Below are positions 52,037-60,102 of a DNA stretch of 64,000 bases, in pieces (within the stretch, counting starts at the first letter, position 1; each line of letters starts with the position of its first letter). The notes under the pieces are model-generated. The model searched no databases, was not told the DNA's origin, and saw only the letters and a list, made by a program, of their open reading frames with translations. The stretch is from contig NZ_CP110973.1 in assembly GCF_026248825.1 (NCBI RefSeq), forward strand, positions 4,051,501 to 4,115,500, in the 5' to 3' direction. Source of the DNA: Larkinella insperata. GTDB taxonomy: Bacteria; Bacteroidota; Bacteroidia; Cytophagales; Spirosomataceae. The translations under genes were made by a program, and so were the position numbers.

Positions 52037-54244
52037 ATGAAAAACAATCGACTGGTCATTATTTCCCACCGCTTACCGTTCTCGTTCAAAACCGAAAACA
52101 GAGAGACTACTTTAAAGCCATCGGCCGGGGGCTTGGTAACTGCGGTAAAGTCACTGGACCTGTCTTCGTTCGCCGAAAAACCGGTGTGGATCGGATGTGC
52201 GGACTTCACCCAGCGAACCTGGGATAAGCACCGGGGTCTGGTGGATGATAGTTTTGAATACGTCCCGATTTTTATTGACAAACAGAGCCATAAAAGCTTT
52301 TATAACGGTTTTTCCAATTCGGTACTCTGGCCGCTTTTTCACTATTTTTCAACCTACGTTGATTACCACCACGAAGAGTTCAAGGCTTATCAACTGGTGA
52401 ACGAGACGGTTTGTGATAGAGTAGTTGAAGTGCTGAAGCCGAACGACCTGATCTGGGTGCACGACTACCACTTCATTCCCCTTCCGCAGCTCATTCGCCA
52501 GCGGCAGCCCGACGCCCGGATTGGCTACTTTCTGCACATTCCTTTTCCGTCGTACGAACTGATGCGGTTGCTGCCCAGCGCCTGTCGGACGTACTTGCTG
52601 AACGGATTGCTGGGCGCCGATCTGGTGGGTTTTCACACCAGCGATTATTGCCTTCACTTTCTTCAGTCGGTCCAGATGGCTTTGGGGCAGCCAACTACTT
52701 TTGGCAGGGTGGCCTGCGGAAACCGGCTGGTTGAAACCGGCGTTTTCCCCATCGGCATCAACTACGCTCTTTACAACGAAGCCTACCACCAGCCGGAGGT
52801 TGTGCAGGAACGCGAGCAACTGCTGACTTCCTACCCGGGCAAATTGATTTTTTCCGTCGACCGGCTGGATTACACCAAAGGTGTTCTTCAACGGCTCGAC
52901 GCCCTGGAAGCGTTTTTGAACCTGTACCCTCAGTGGCGCGAGCAGATTGTCTTTCTGCTGGTGGTGATTCCTTCGCGGGACGAAATCCAGCGGTACTCGG
53001 AGCGCAAGCAGATGATTGAACAGGCGGTGGGTCGTATCAACGGCAAATTTGCCACCTTGACCTGGCTGCCCGTGGTTTACCGGTATGCTCCGTTAAGCTT
53101 TCCGCAACTGCTGGCGTCCTACTCGGCCTGCGACGTGGCGATGATCACGCCCCTGCGCGACGGCATGAACCTCGTCGCCAAGGAGTTCGTGGCTTCCCGG
53201 CAGGATCAGCGCGGGGCGCTGGTGTTGAGCGAGTTAACCGGTGCGGCTAACGAGTTGGGAGAAGCCCTGCTGGTCAATCCGCTGGACGAATACGAAGTGG
53301 CTGAGGGGTTGAAGCAGGCCCTGGAGATGCCGCCCGAGGAGCAGGCCCGCCGGATGGTTGCGATGCAGCAGCGAATTGCCTTTTATGATGTCAAAAAATG
53401 GGCTTCTGATTTTATTCAGGTACTGCTAAACGCCCAATCGGCCACCCCTGTCGGCGCGGGCAAGGCACTGACCGGAAAAACAAAAAGTAGTTTGCTGGAG
53501 GCTTACGCGAAAGCCCAGTCCCGCTTGTTGCTGCTGGATTATGACGGAACCCTGGCTGAATTCGCGCCGGAACCGGAGCTGGCGGCTCCCTCGGCGGCCG
53601 TTCTGGAAACGCTGGATAAACTGGCTCGTCTACCCGAAAACAAGGTAGTCATCATCAGCGGACGCGACCGGCCGACGCTGGAAAACTGGTTGGGTGGATT
53701 GCCCATCGATCTGGTCGCTGAACACGGAGCCTGTCAGAGACAAAACGGAAACTGGCACGTCAATAGCGGGGATGAAACCCGCTGGAAAGCCAGCGTTCGG
53801 CCTTATTTGGAGGAAATTGTCAACCGGTGTACAGGCTCCTTTATCGAAGAGAAGGCAACGACGCTGGCGTGGCACTACCGTAATGCGGATGAGCACATTG
53901 GTTTTGAGCGGTCGCGGGAGTTGCTGTTCACCTTAAATCAGTTGCTTCCTCATGGACTCCGGATTCTGGACGGCAATAAGGTCGTTGAAATAAAATCAGC
54001 TGATTGGGACAAGGGGAAGCTGGCCGAACGGCTGATGGCGGAAAAACCGTATGATTTCGTTCTGGCCGTTGGTGATGACCAAACCGACGAAGACATGCTG
54101 GCGGTCTTGACCGAAAACCACCATTATCCCGTCAAAGTGGGCAAGGGAACGACCACGGCCGCTTTCCGGGTGGCCGATGTCAGCCAGGTGCTGGTGCTGC
54201 TCAATGCTTTTGTCAGGCAGTCAGATTCCGAGCCGGTCGGTTGA
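52037..54244 (+). CDS. fused trehalose-6-phosphate synthase/phosphatase
   Basis: A 735-residue OtsA-OtsB fusion. The GT20 synthase (1 to about 465) shows SAGGLVTAVKSL, WVHDYHFIPLPQLIRQ, FFLHIPFPS-like YFLHIPFPSYELMRLLP, VDRLDYTKGVLQRLDALE and PLRDGMNLVAKEFVASR. The HAD phosphatase (about 490-735) has DYDGT with Asp501, SGRDRPTLENWLGG, AEHGA and VGDDQTDEDM. It makes trehalose from UDP-glucose and glucose-6-phosphate, as an osmoprotectant. It is the last gene of the cluster and is coupled to the receiver. Confidence 0.95.
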   Translation: MKNNRLVIISHRLPFSFKTENRETTLKPSAGGLVTAVKSLDLSSFAEKPVWIGCADFTQRTWDKHRGLVDDSFEYVPIFIDKQSHKSFYNGFSNSVLWPLFHYFSTYVDYHHEEFKAYQLVNETVCDRVVEVLKPNDLIWVHDYHFIPLPQLIRQRQPDARIGYFLHIPFPSYELMRLLPSACRTYLLNGLLGADLVGFHTSDYCLHFLQSVQMALGQPTTFGRVACGNRLVETGVFPIGINYALYNEAYHQPEVVQEREQLLTSYPGKLIFSVDRLDYTKGVLQRLDALEAFLNLYPQWREQIVFLLVVIPSRDEIQRYSERKQMIEQAVGRINGKFATLTWLPVVYRYAPLSFPQLLASYSACDVAMITPLRDGMNLVAKEFVASRQDQRGALVLSELTGAANELGEALLVNPLDEYEVAEGLKQALEMPPEEQARRMVAMQQRIAFYDVKKWASDFIQVLLNAQSATPVGAGKALTGKTKSSLLEAYAKAQSRLLLLDYDGTLAEFAPEPELAAPSAAVLETLDKLARLPENKVVIISGRDRPTLENWLGGLPIDLVAEHGACQRQNGNWHVNSGDETRWKASVRPYLEEIVNRCTGSFIEEKATTLAWHYRNADEHIGFERSRELLFTLNQLLPHGLRILDGNKVVEIKSADWDKGKLAERLMAEKPYDFVLAVGDDQTDEDMLAVLTENHHYPVKVGKGTTTAAFRVADVSQVLVLLNAFVRQSDSEPVG

Positions 54245-54321
54245 CCCTCGTTAGAGCCGCAGCGTTTCAGTGAGCCGTATTGATATCTTTTCAATGCCGT
54301 CATTGGCATCCATCCGGCCAT

Positions 54322-54362
54322 AAAAAAGAAGCCACCGGAGAAAATCGGGTGGCTTCTTTTTT
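54322..54362. terminator. strong terminator after the trehalose gene
   Basis: A perfect 15-bp stem AAAAAAGAAGCCACC (54322-54336) / GGTGGCTTCTTTTTT (54348-54362) between convergent genes; T runs are present in both directions. Confidence 0.92.
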
Positions 54363-54481
54363 ATTTAGTATCAAAAGCCGCTGATCGACTAACGACCAGC
54401 AAGCGGTCGTTGACGAGCGGGCTGCCAGAAACTGCTACCTGAAAGCGGTATTTTGGGCCGGTTTTGCTACGGCTACTAGCC

Positions 54482-54730
54482 TTAAGTCTGAAAGCCTACC
54501 AGCAAATCCAACTCCAGAACCTGAGCGATTTTTGACAGCACTTCGATGGTGACCTGTTGTCCATTATTTTCATATTTGTTGACAGTCGGCGCTGATATGC
54601 CAAGCTTTTGAGCAAGTTCTTTCTGGGTAAGATCAGCCTTCAAGCGGCTCTCCCGGATGAGGTGCCCGATCTGCTGGAGGCTTGTTTCCTGGTCAGTGGC
54701 TTTGACCAGAACACACATTGAATGGACCAT
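54482..54730 (-). CDS. XRE-family HTH regulator
   Basis: An 82-residue protein with one Cro/C1 helix-turn-helix: HLIRESRLKADLTQKELAQKLGISAPTVNKYENNGQQVTIEVLSKIAQVL. There is no second domain. Alternative start at Met5 (54718). Its partner is not obvious; it is the last gene of a minus-strand row after the Rnk-like gene, and it may bind the tandem palindromes at 56787-56814 or its own promoter. Confidence 0.88.
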   Translation of the reverse strand: MVHSMCVLVKATDQETSLQQIGHLIRESRLKADLTQKELAQKLGISAPTVNKYENNGQQVTIEVLSKIAQVLELDLLVGFQT

Positions 54731-54783
54731 ATAAGCTTTTGATAAACTGATCTTTCCAGAAATCGTGTCTCCCGATACGGCCG

Positions 54784-55194
54784 TTACAGGGTGTAATCGC
54801 CGGCGGCTTCGGGCTGATATACAATCTGATCTATTTTGATTTTAACCGTTCGGCTGGAAATGGGCAGGGTCACAATATCATGCTGTTTACACCCTAACAA
54901 GGCGGTTGCCAGGGGGGCAAATATGGAAATCTGGTTTTGATGAATGTTTACCTGTTCGGGATACACCAGCCGCAGTTCCAGGCTTTTGTTGTTTTCCAGA
55001 TAGCTAATGCGCACCTGAGAGTTCATCGTCACCACATTCGCCGGAATTTCGGTGGGCTCAAGCAAGGTAGCCCGTTCTACACCCCGGGCCAGGTTCATGA
55101 GTTGATTTCGGGAAACAGAAGGGTCGGACTGGGCCTGAACGATCCGTTGCTTCAGGCGTTGATAATCCAGTTTACTGATGATTAAATTTTGCAT
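54784..55194 (-). CDS. Rnk/GreA C-terminal domain protein
   Basis: A 136-residue protein with a short N-terminal coil (SKLDYQRLKQRIVQAQSD) and a GreA/GreB C-terminal FKBP-like domain (VTMNSQVRISYLENNKSLELRLVYPEQV, ISIFAPLATALLGCKQHDIV). This is the layout of Rnk, which binds RNA polymerase in competition with Gre factors. The long coiled coil of true GreA is absent, so it is not a cleavage factor. Probably a growth- or stress-linked regulator of transcription. Confidence 0.9.
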   Translation of the reverse strand: MQNLIISKLDYQRLKQRIVQAQSDPSVSRNQLMNLARGVERATLLEPTEIPANVVTMNSQVRISYLENNKSLELRLVYPEQVNIHQNQISIFAPLATALLGCKQHDIVTLPISSRTVKIKIDQIVYQPEAAGDYTL

Positions 55195-55332
55195 AGTGTG
55201 AAAAGTTAAGCAGGAGTGGGGGCGTTGAAATACCGGACGACTGCCAAAAAAGCCAGCGGTAGTTGCTGTGCGTCATCGTCCTAGGTATCCGGTTGCACCC
55301 CGGCTTTTTCGGGAAAGCCGCCTGATTGGGTA

Positions 55333-56013
55333 CTAATTAAGATGAAATGATGCCGGTCCCTGATCGGGCCGTTTTGCGTTGTGAATCAGCGACAGAATGA
55401 TCAGGGCAATGATGATGGTAACGGCAACCTGTAGGGTTGAATTGGAATAAAAATGATTGGCCTCGCTGTGCGATCGTTTCAGGGTCTGCTGGCCAACGGT
55501 TGCCTGAATCTGCGCCAGTTCGTGCAGGGAATGGATTCCCTGCCGAAATAGAGACGCCCCCTGCTGATTGAACAACTCCAGGGCTGTCTGGTGCTGACCC
55601 GCCTGCTGAAGCCCTACCACAGTATGCTCCAATTGAGCATACCGGCTCAGGCTGGTTTTGAAAGACTGCAAATGCTTTACTTCGTCTTTGACCAGTACGG
55701 TCTTCTCAAATTCGCGAAGAATCCGCTTCATGGTGTCGTCACGCTGTTTTAACTGGGCATGCAAAAGCCGTACTGAGGGTTGTTGCGCGCCTAGATACGT
55801 GTCGAGCAGATGACGCTTGGTATGCAGGTTTTCACTCAGGTAAAGTACTTCAATGGCGGGTTGCAGGCGGTCCTGATAGACCGTTTTCATGGCCTGGTCC
55901 ATATCCTTGACACTGTTTCGCATGCTGATAGAGGTGAGCACAATCACCACCAGCACGGGCAGGAACAACAAGACGGCTTTTAATTTTTGCTGGGTTAACG
56001 TAGATCGGTTCAT
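55333..56013 (-). CDS. membrane four-helix-bundle sensor without output domain
   Basis: A 226-residue protein with an N-terminal helix (QQKLKAVLLFLPVLVVIVLTSIS), a periplasmic four-helix bundle of the MCP type (about 33-190), and a second helix near 190-210 ending a few basic residues later. The 4HB_MCP layout is the sensory part of chemotaxis receptors; here there is no HAMP or signalling tail, so it may work through a partner. It is followed on the minus strand by Rnk- and XRE-type genes. Confidence 0.8.
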   Translation of the reverse strand: MNRSTLTQQKLKAVLLFLPVLVVIVLTSISMRNSVKDMDQAMKTVYQDRLQPAIEVLYLSENLHTKRHLLDTYLGAQQPSVRLLHAQLKQRDDTMKRILREFEKTVLVKDEVKHLQSFKTSLSRYAQLEHTVVGLQQAGQHQTALELFNQQGASLFRQGIHSLHELAQIQATVGQQTLKRSHSEANHFYSNSTLQVAVTIIIALIILSLIHNAKRPDQGPASFHLN

Positions 56014-56167
56014 GGTTTGATACTAGTAGGGCCGCCGTACCGACGGTATGTTCAAGGTAAGAGTTTAGGGCAGGGCGGTCAGTGGCCCTGCCCGGATGCC
56101 GCCCAATTTTTGCGTTCAAATGGACTTTCATGAATCTGATTCATCACCAGAAGCCCCGGTGATCAGA

Positions 56168-56326
56168 CTACGAGCCCCACCGCTTCTGATGACGGCACCA
56201 GCGTAACAACTCAAGCCGCTCGGCGGGGGAAAGAAGCGCCAGCAGCTTACCCAACTCTTTTCGGAATAATCGGCGGTCAAAACCGACCTTTTTGAGGACC
56301 AGTTGACTATATTCTAACCAAGACAT
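56168..56326 (-). CDS. 52-residue basic small protein
   Basis: A short gene of 52 codons starting MSWLEYSQLVLKKVGFDRRL, with two amphipathic helices and many Arg, Lys and Leu. It lies 58 bases after the 105-residue gene in the same direction, so the two are likely in one transcript. The open frame has coherent codon use and a clean stop. I recognise no family; a small basic helical protein next to regulators might bind nucleic acid or a partner protein, but this is speculation. Confidence 0.5.
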   Translation of the reverse strand: MSWLEYSQLVLKKVGFDRRLFRKELGKLLALLSPAERLELLRWCRHQKRWGS

Positions 56327-56384
56327 AAAGGTGTAGCGATAAAGGTTTTGAAACGATTTTCAAACCGGGCCTTTTCCGAGCGAG

Positions 56385-56702
56385 TCAGGCGGAAAAATCA
56401 GCTTCCTCACACAGAACGGGCCTTTGACAAAAGATTGCGTAATCCAGCGGACTCAAATGCACTTGTAAGTAATCTTTCAGGGAATAGCCCCGCCTTTCCA
56501 GCCAGTTTTGCCGAAAAGCATTGGCCGCCCGACACACCTGAAAGCCGAGCTTCCGGTAAAAAGCCTGCTCCTCTGGAGAAAGCTCTTGCAACCACTCCTG
56601 ATACTCTCGAACCGTCGGCTCAAACGCCCCGGGAGCTGATAAATAATAGTGACAGATCACTCGCCCGATCCGACGGTAACAGTTCCGAAGTTCCTTGTCC
56701 AT
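56385..56702 (-). CDS. 105-residue protein of unknown function
   Basis: A small soluble protein, mostly helical, with four Cys (positions about 8, 17, 57 and 98) and many aromatic residues (ICHYYLSAPGAFEPTVREYQEWLQEL). No signal or membrane helix. It starts 132 bases from the divergent DUF932-like gene, and the intergenic part contains the tandem palindromes that may control both. No family is recognised. Confidence 0.6.
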   Translation of the reverse strand: MDKELRNCYRRIGRVICHYYLSAPGAFEPTVREYQEWLQELSPEEQAFYRKLGFQVCRAANAFRQNWLERRGYSLKDYLQVHLSPLDYAIFCQRPVLCEEADFSA

Positions 56703-56773
56703 ATCATCATCCGTTTAGTTTGAGAAGTCAATACCCAAAACAGCGCGTTAATTTTATGCTTTCCTGAATTTTG

Positions 56774-56804
56774 TTGGAATTCAAATTTTACAATTGTAAA
56801 TTTA
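56774..56804 (+). promoter_or_regulatory. candidate promoter of the DUF932-like gene
   Basis: TTG (56774-56776), a 20-bp spacer, TAAATTTA (56797-56804, one mismatch to TAnnTTTG). The -7 box lies within the tandem palindromic sites listed next. The ATG is 30 bases downstream. Confidence 0.45.
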
Positions 56805-56814
56805 CACTTGCAAA
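56787..56814. promoter_or_regulatory. tandem operator-like palindromes
   Basis: Two 14-bp units touch end to end: TTTACAATTGTAAA (56787-56800), a perfect palindrome, and TTTACACTTGCAAA (56801-56814), the same pattern with two changes. They cover the -7 zone of the DUF932-like promoter and lie between divergent genes. This is the layout of a dimeric repressor with two cooperative sites. Confidence 0.6.
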
Positions 56815-56834
56815 ATATAAAAAGCAACTGAACG

Positions 56835-57812
56835 ATGACCTATATTAGTGCTCAACCCCGCTTGACGGATTCCTGGGATGATATTTGTTTTCCGGTGGAA
56901 TCGGTCTGGCTGGCTGACCTGTTACCTACCTACGATATTGTCGCCACCGATCGTCAGCAATTGATTGTGGGAAACATGGCCGGGGGGCGCAATACGATCT
57001 TTGGTATTCAAAGTGCCGATTATTCGGTTGTTCCCAATTCCGTTATCCGTCAGGTGGTTGACGAGTTGATTCCGAACTATAAGCTGCTGATCCAGCACAC
57101 GCCAACCGGGGAGTTCAGTATCAATATTGTGCTGCCGGAAGTCTTTCGAATTGGAAAGGAATCCCTGCAACGGAGTTTGATTTTAACCAACAGTTACAAC
57201 GGCAAAACGCCCTTCTCGCTTCAGGGGCAATCGTTTATTACCCTGCTGCATCCCGACTCCGCTCTGCGTAGCAGCATGTATCGGGGCGTATGTCAGAACG
57301 GTCTTTTAGGGTGGGCCGACCACTTTGAAGATGCCGCGGCTTACCAGAACTGGTTGGAGGAGTGGTCGGCTGCCAGCCCCAAAACCCGTGTGCCCAAAAA
57401 CCGGCCGGTCGGCGGGCGGGCGGGTCGGCCAAGTCCGGGTATCCGAACGATTCACCACAGCGAACTGACCATCGACGTTTTTCGGCAACACCTGCGGGAT
57501 TTGTTGATTGATCATCTCAAGCCGGAACTGACGCTTACCTCCGAAATCTACTCGCAGTTGCAACAGAGCGAAATGCGTCCGCGCGACGAGGGTCTGCTGA
57601 AGGAGTTACCGGTACCGGCTCAACTGGCTAAACAGGCGCGCGAACGTCTCCGGACGGAGGAACAACTGCTGAATGTCAGCCCTTCCTACTGGCTGTTGTA
57701 CAACGCGGTCAACTATGCTCTTTTTACCAGCCGCAGCAGCCTGACCCTCAACGACCGATACCGGCTCGATGAGCAGGTCTTCCACCAGTTGGCGGCCCGT
57801 TCTTTCGCTTGA
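56835..57812 (+). CDS. DUF932-like protein (phage/plasmid-type family)
   Basis: A 325-residue soluble protein. Text such as IFGIQSADYSVVPNSVIRQVVDE, FSINIVLPEVFRIG, RSLILTNSYNGKTPFSLQG and SSMYRGVCQNGLLG resembles DUF932, a family frequently found on plasmids and phages and of unknown function. Residues about 185-205 form a basic Pro/Arg/Gly linker (KNRPVGGRAGRPSPG) that leads to a helical C-terminal part. It stands on the chromosome without phage genes nearby. Expression is likely repressed through the two palindromes upstream. Assignment to DUF932 is by eye. Confidence 0.7.
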   Translation: MTYISAQPRLTDSWDDICFPVESVWLADLLPTYDIVATDRQQLIVGNMAGGRNTIFGIQSADYSVVPNSVIRQVVDELIPNYKLLIQHTPTGEFSINIVLPEVFRIGKESLQRSLILTNSYNGKTPFSLQGQSFITLLHPDSALRSSMYRGVCQNGLLGWADHFEDAAAYQNWLEEWSAASPKTRVPKNRPVGGRAGRPSPGIRTIHHSELTIDVFRQHLRDLLIDHLKPELTLTSEIYSQLQQSEMRPRDEGLLKELPVPAQLAKQARERLRTEEQLLNVSPSYWLLYNAVNYALFTSRSSLTLNDRYRLDEQVFHQLAARSFA

Positions 57813-57938
57813 CGGCTGATCGGTGAGTCGGGAAATCCACAAGCCTCAAGCTCGGTACATTCGGTTAAGCTATCCGCTCAACAACCCGTTTCGTTACGGT
57901 ATTGATGGTCGGGGCAGCGGCCATTAACTTTTCTCAAC

Positions 57939-58928
57939 ATGAATCCATTCAGGATGAACCGGGTCGCAATCCTAACTTCCGGTAGCGATGCGCCCGGCAT
58001 GAATGCCTGCATCCGGGCGGTAGTTCGGGGCGCCATTCACCACGGTATTGAAGTTGTTGGCATCCGCCGGGGGTACGGCGGGTTGATTCGGGGCGATATT
58101 TTCCCCATGACGTCGCACTCGGTCAGTAATATTATTCAACGGGGCGGTACCATTCTTAAATCCGCTCACTGCCCGGAGTTCATGACGGTTGAAGGCCGTC
58201 AAAAAGCTTACGAGCACCTGGTGAGTAATAACGTTGACGGCCTGGTCGTCATTGGCGGAAACGGAACGTTCGAAGGGGCTCTGCATTTCCATGACGAATT
58301 CCGGTTTCCGATTGTGGGCATCCCCGGCACCATCGACAATGATTTATTCGGAACCGATTATACCATTGGCTACGATACCGCCGTAAATACCGCGCTGAAA
58401 GCCATTGACCGAATCCGGGACACGGCCGATTCGCACGAACGGATTTTCCTGATTGAAGTGATGGGGCGCGATTCGGGCTACATTGCCGTTCAGTCCGGCA
58501 TTGCCGGGGGCGCCGAGATGGTGATGGTGCCGGAAGTGTTGCTTTCGGCATCGGACCTGGTTGATGCCCTGAAAAAGGGATGGAACCGCTCCAAATCGTC
58601 GTCCATTATCATTGTGGCCGAGGGTGAAACAAAGGGCACTGCCGCGGCTCTGGCTGACCAGATTCGGGAGCAGGTCGACTGTCAGATCGATATGCGGGTA
58701 ACGACTCTGGGCCATATTCAACGCGGAGGAGTACCCAGCGCCTACGACCGGACGCTGGCCAGCCGGTTAGGTCTGGGGGCACTGGAAGGCTTGCTGGAGG
58801 AAAGGACAAATGTCATGGTGGGAGTCATCAACAATCAACTGGTTTACACCCCGCTTCATGAAGCGGTTGGACGCCCAAAACCGATCCGAAATGAGTTGCT
58901 GCGGATGGTTACTATTCTGAGCGTTTAG
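57939..58928 (+). CDS. pfkA: 6-phosphofructokinase with variant ATP loop
   Basis: A 329-residue PfkA-type enzyme phosphorylating fructose-6-phosphate in glycolysis. Motifs: ILTSGSDAPGMNACIRAVVRG, the substrate loop PGTIDNDLFGTDYTIGYDTA, MGRDSGYIAVQ and GHIQRGGVPSAYDR. The ATP/Mg loop normally reads GGDGS; here it is GGNGT, with Asn108 at the place of the E. coli Asp103. Counting from the second Met (57954), this residue is 103 as well. This change could alter metal or phosphate-donor use. Monocistronic. Confidence 0.92.
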   Translation: MNPFRMNRVAILTSGSDAPGMNACIRAVVRGAIHHGIEVVGIRRGYGGLIRGDIFPMTSHSVSNIIQRGGTILKSAHCPEFMTVEGRQKAYEHLVSNNVDGLVVIGGNGTFEGALHFHDEFRFPIVGIPGTIDNDLFGTDYTIGYDTAVNTALKAIDRIRDTADSHERIFLIEVMGRDSGYIAVQSGIAGGAEMVMVPEVLLSASDLVDALKKGWNRSKSSSIIIVAEGETKGTAAALADQIREQVDCQIDMRVTTLGHIQRGGVPSAYDRTLASRLGLGALEGLLEERTNVMVGVINNQLVYTPLHEAVGRPKPIRNELLRMVTILSV

Positions 58929-59047
58929 GGCCGGGCATCTGGCCAAAGGACTCACCCAGAATTACAATTCCCACCCGGAAAACACCGCCTGCGCTCCTAC
59001 TACCCACAGAGAAGAAGCGGATTGCAATCGACTCACTAGCCGCCCGT

Positions 59048-59707
59048 CTATTCGTTGAGTTCGCAGGATATGGACGCCGGGGCATTCGACGAGTCAGTTG
59101 TTGCTTTTGCCAGCTGCCCAGCCGTGCGTTTTTTCCGTTTGGTTACCTTACGACCCGGAATTATCGCCAGGGAATACGACCGGTTGGGCGGAATGTTGTT
59201 GACGATCAGGGCAATAACCAACAGGATCATCACGCCGGTCAGCACCGGGGATAGGGTGTACCAGAAGCCTAAACTTTTTATTTTTTCGGACCCAATGTTG
59301 GCAATAAGAGCCGTTGCGCCCGCCGGTGGATGCATGGTTTTGGTGATTTGCATACAGACAATCGAAAGCGAAACGGCCAGAGCAGAAGAGAGCCAGAGGT
59401 AATCCGGGAACAGTTTATAAACCGCCACCCCAATGATGGACCCCAGCAAGTGCCCGCCCACCAAATTTCGGGGTTGGGCAAGTGGGCTGTGGGTTGAACC
59501 GAAAATCAGGACGCAGGAAGCGCCAAAAGAACCAATAAGAAAAACATCATCCTGCTGCGTAAAACGCGATTGTTGCAATAAACCGATCAACGCGATGGCA
59601 ATGAAAGCCCCCAGAAAAGTCCAGAAGTGGTCGGCTGGCTCCAGAATGGTTTGGCGGTAAATAACATAGCGGGCGATGCGGTAACGTCGTTTGATTCTTT
59701 GTTTCAC
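59048..59707 (-). CDS. HPP family membrane protein
   Basis: An integral-membrane protein named for its HPP motif, here KTMHPPAGATALIAN, with four or five helices and SFGASCVLIFGSTHSPLAQPRNLVGGH before it. Plant and cyanobacterial members are linked to nitrite transport; no function is proven here. The C-terminal 40 residues are basic then Ser/Asn-rich. The frame is open to an ATG at 59935, but the extra 76 residues look unlike the family, so the GTG at 59707 (219 residues) is preferred; start uncertain. Confidence 0.8.
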   Translation of the reverse strand: MKQRIKRRYRIARYVIYRQTILEPADHFWTFLGAFIAIALIGLLQQSRFTQQDDVFLIGSFGASCVLIFGSTHSPLAQPRNLVGGHLLGSIIGVAVYKLFPDYLWLSSALAVSLSIVCMQITKTMHPPAGATALIANIGSEKIKSLGFWYTLSPVLTGVMILLVIALIVNNIPPNRSYSLAIIPGRKVTKRKKRTAGQLAKATTDSSNAPASISCELNE

Positions 59708-60058
59708 AAGCAGACTTATAATTGGGCTGAACCGAATCAGCGAAAGCGAAGCATTAAAAGAGCTCAGAAAAGCCGTACCGGGACATGACCCAGCCCGTTG
59801 CCAGTCTCCCTTTCTGGCCGCAAAATTACGGAGACTAATTGGGAAAGTAGAAACAAAATGGGTTATTTGTTTCCAGTTTTTCGTCAGAAAAGCCTTTTTT
59901 TTGTTACTACGATAATTGTAGTTGATGGTATCCACTCAAAAAAGCAAATCGGCGGCTTCCTGCTTACGCCAGCGAAACCACCTCACAGCGTGGCCGGGTC
60001 GGATGCGTTTCTTTTACCAAATGGTGGTATTGGATAGATGATTTACAAGGAAGGAGCG
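59708..60058. other. possible N-terminal extension, otherwise intergenic
   Basis: If the HPP gene starts at its ATG 59935 rather than the GTG 59707, the left 228 bases are coding. The rest shows no gene, RNA or clear repeat up to the -7 box of the SUI1 gene. Confidence 0.35.
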
Positions 60059-60066
60059 TAATTTTG
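60059..60066 (+). promoter_or_regulatory. -7 box before the SUI1 gene
   Basis: TAATTTTG matches TAnnTTTG and lies 36 bases before the ATG. The nearest TTG is 26 bp upstream, which is too far for a standard -33 element, so this is a partial match. Confidence 0.35.
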
Positions 60067-60102
60067 CTGATGCAGTAACATTCTGACTAGAGCGAAACCG
60101 TT

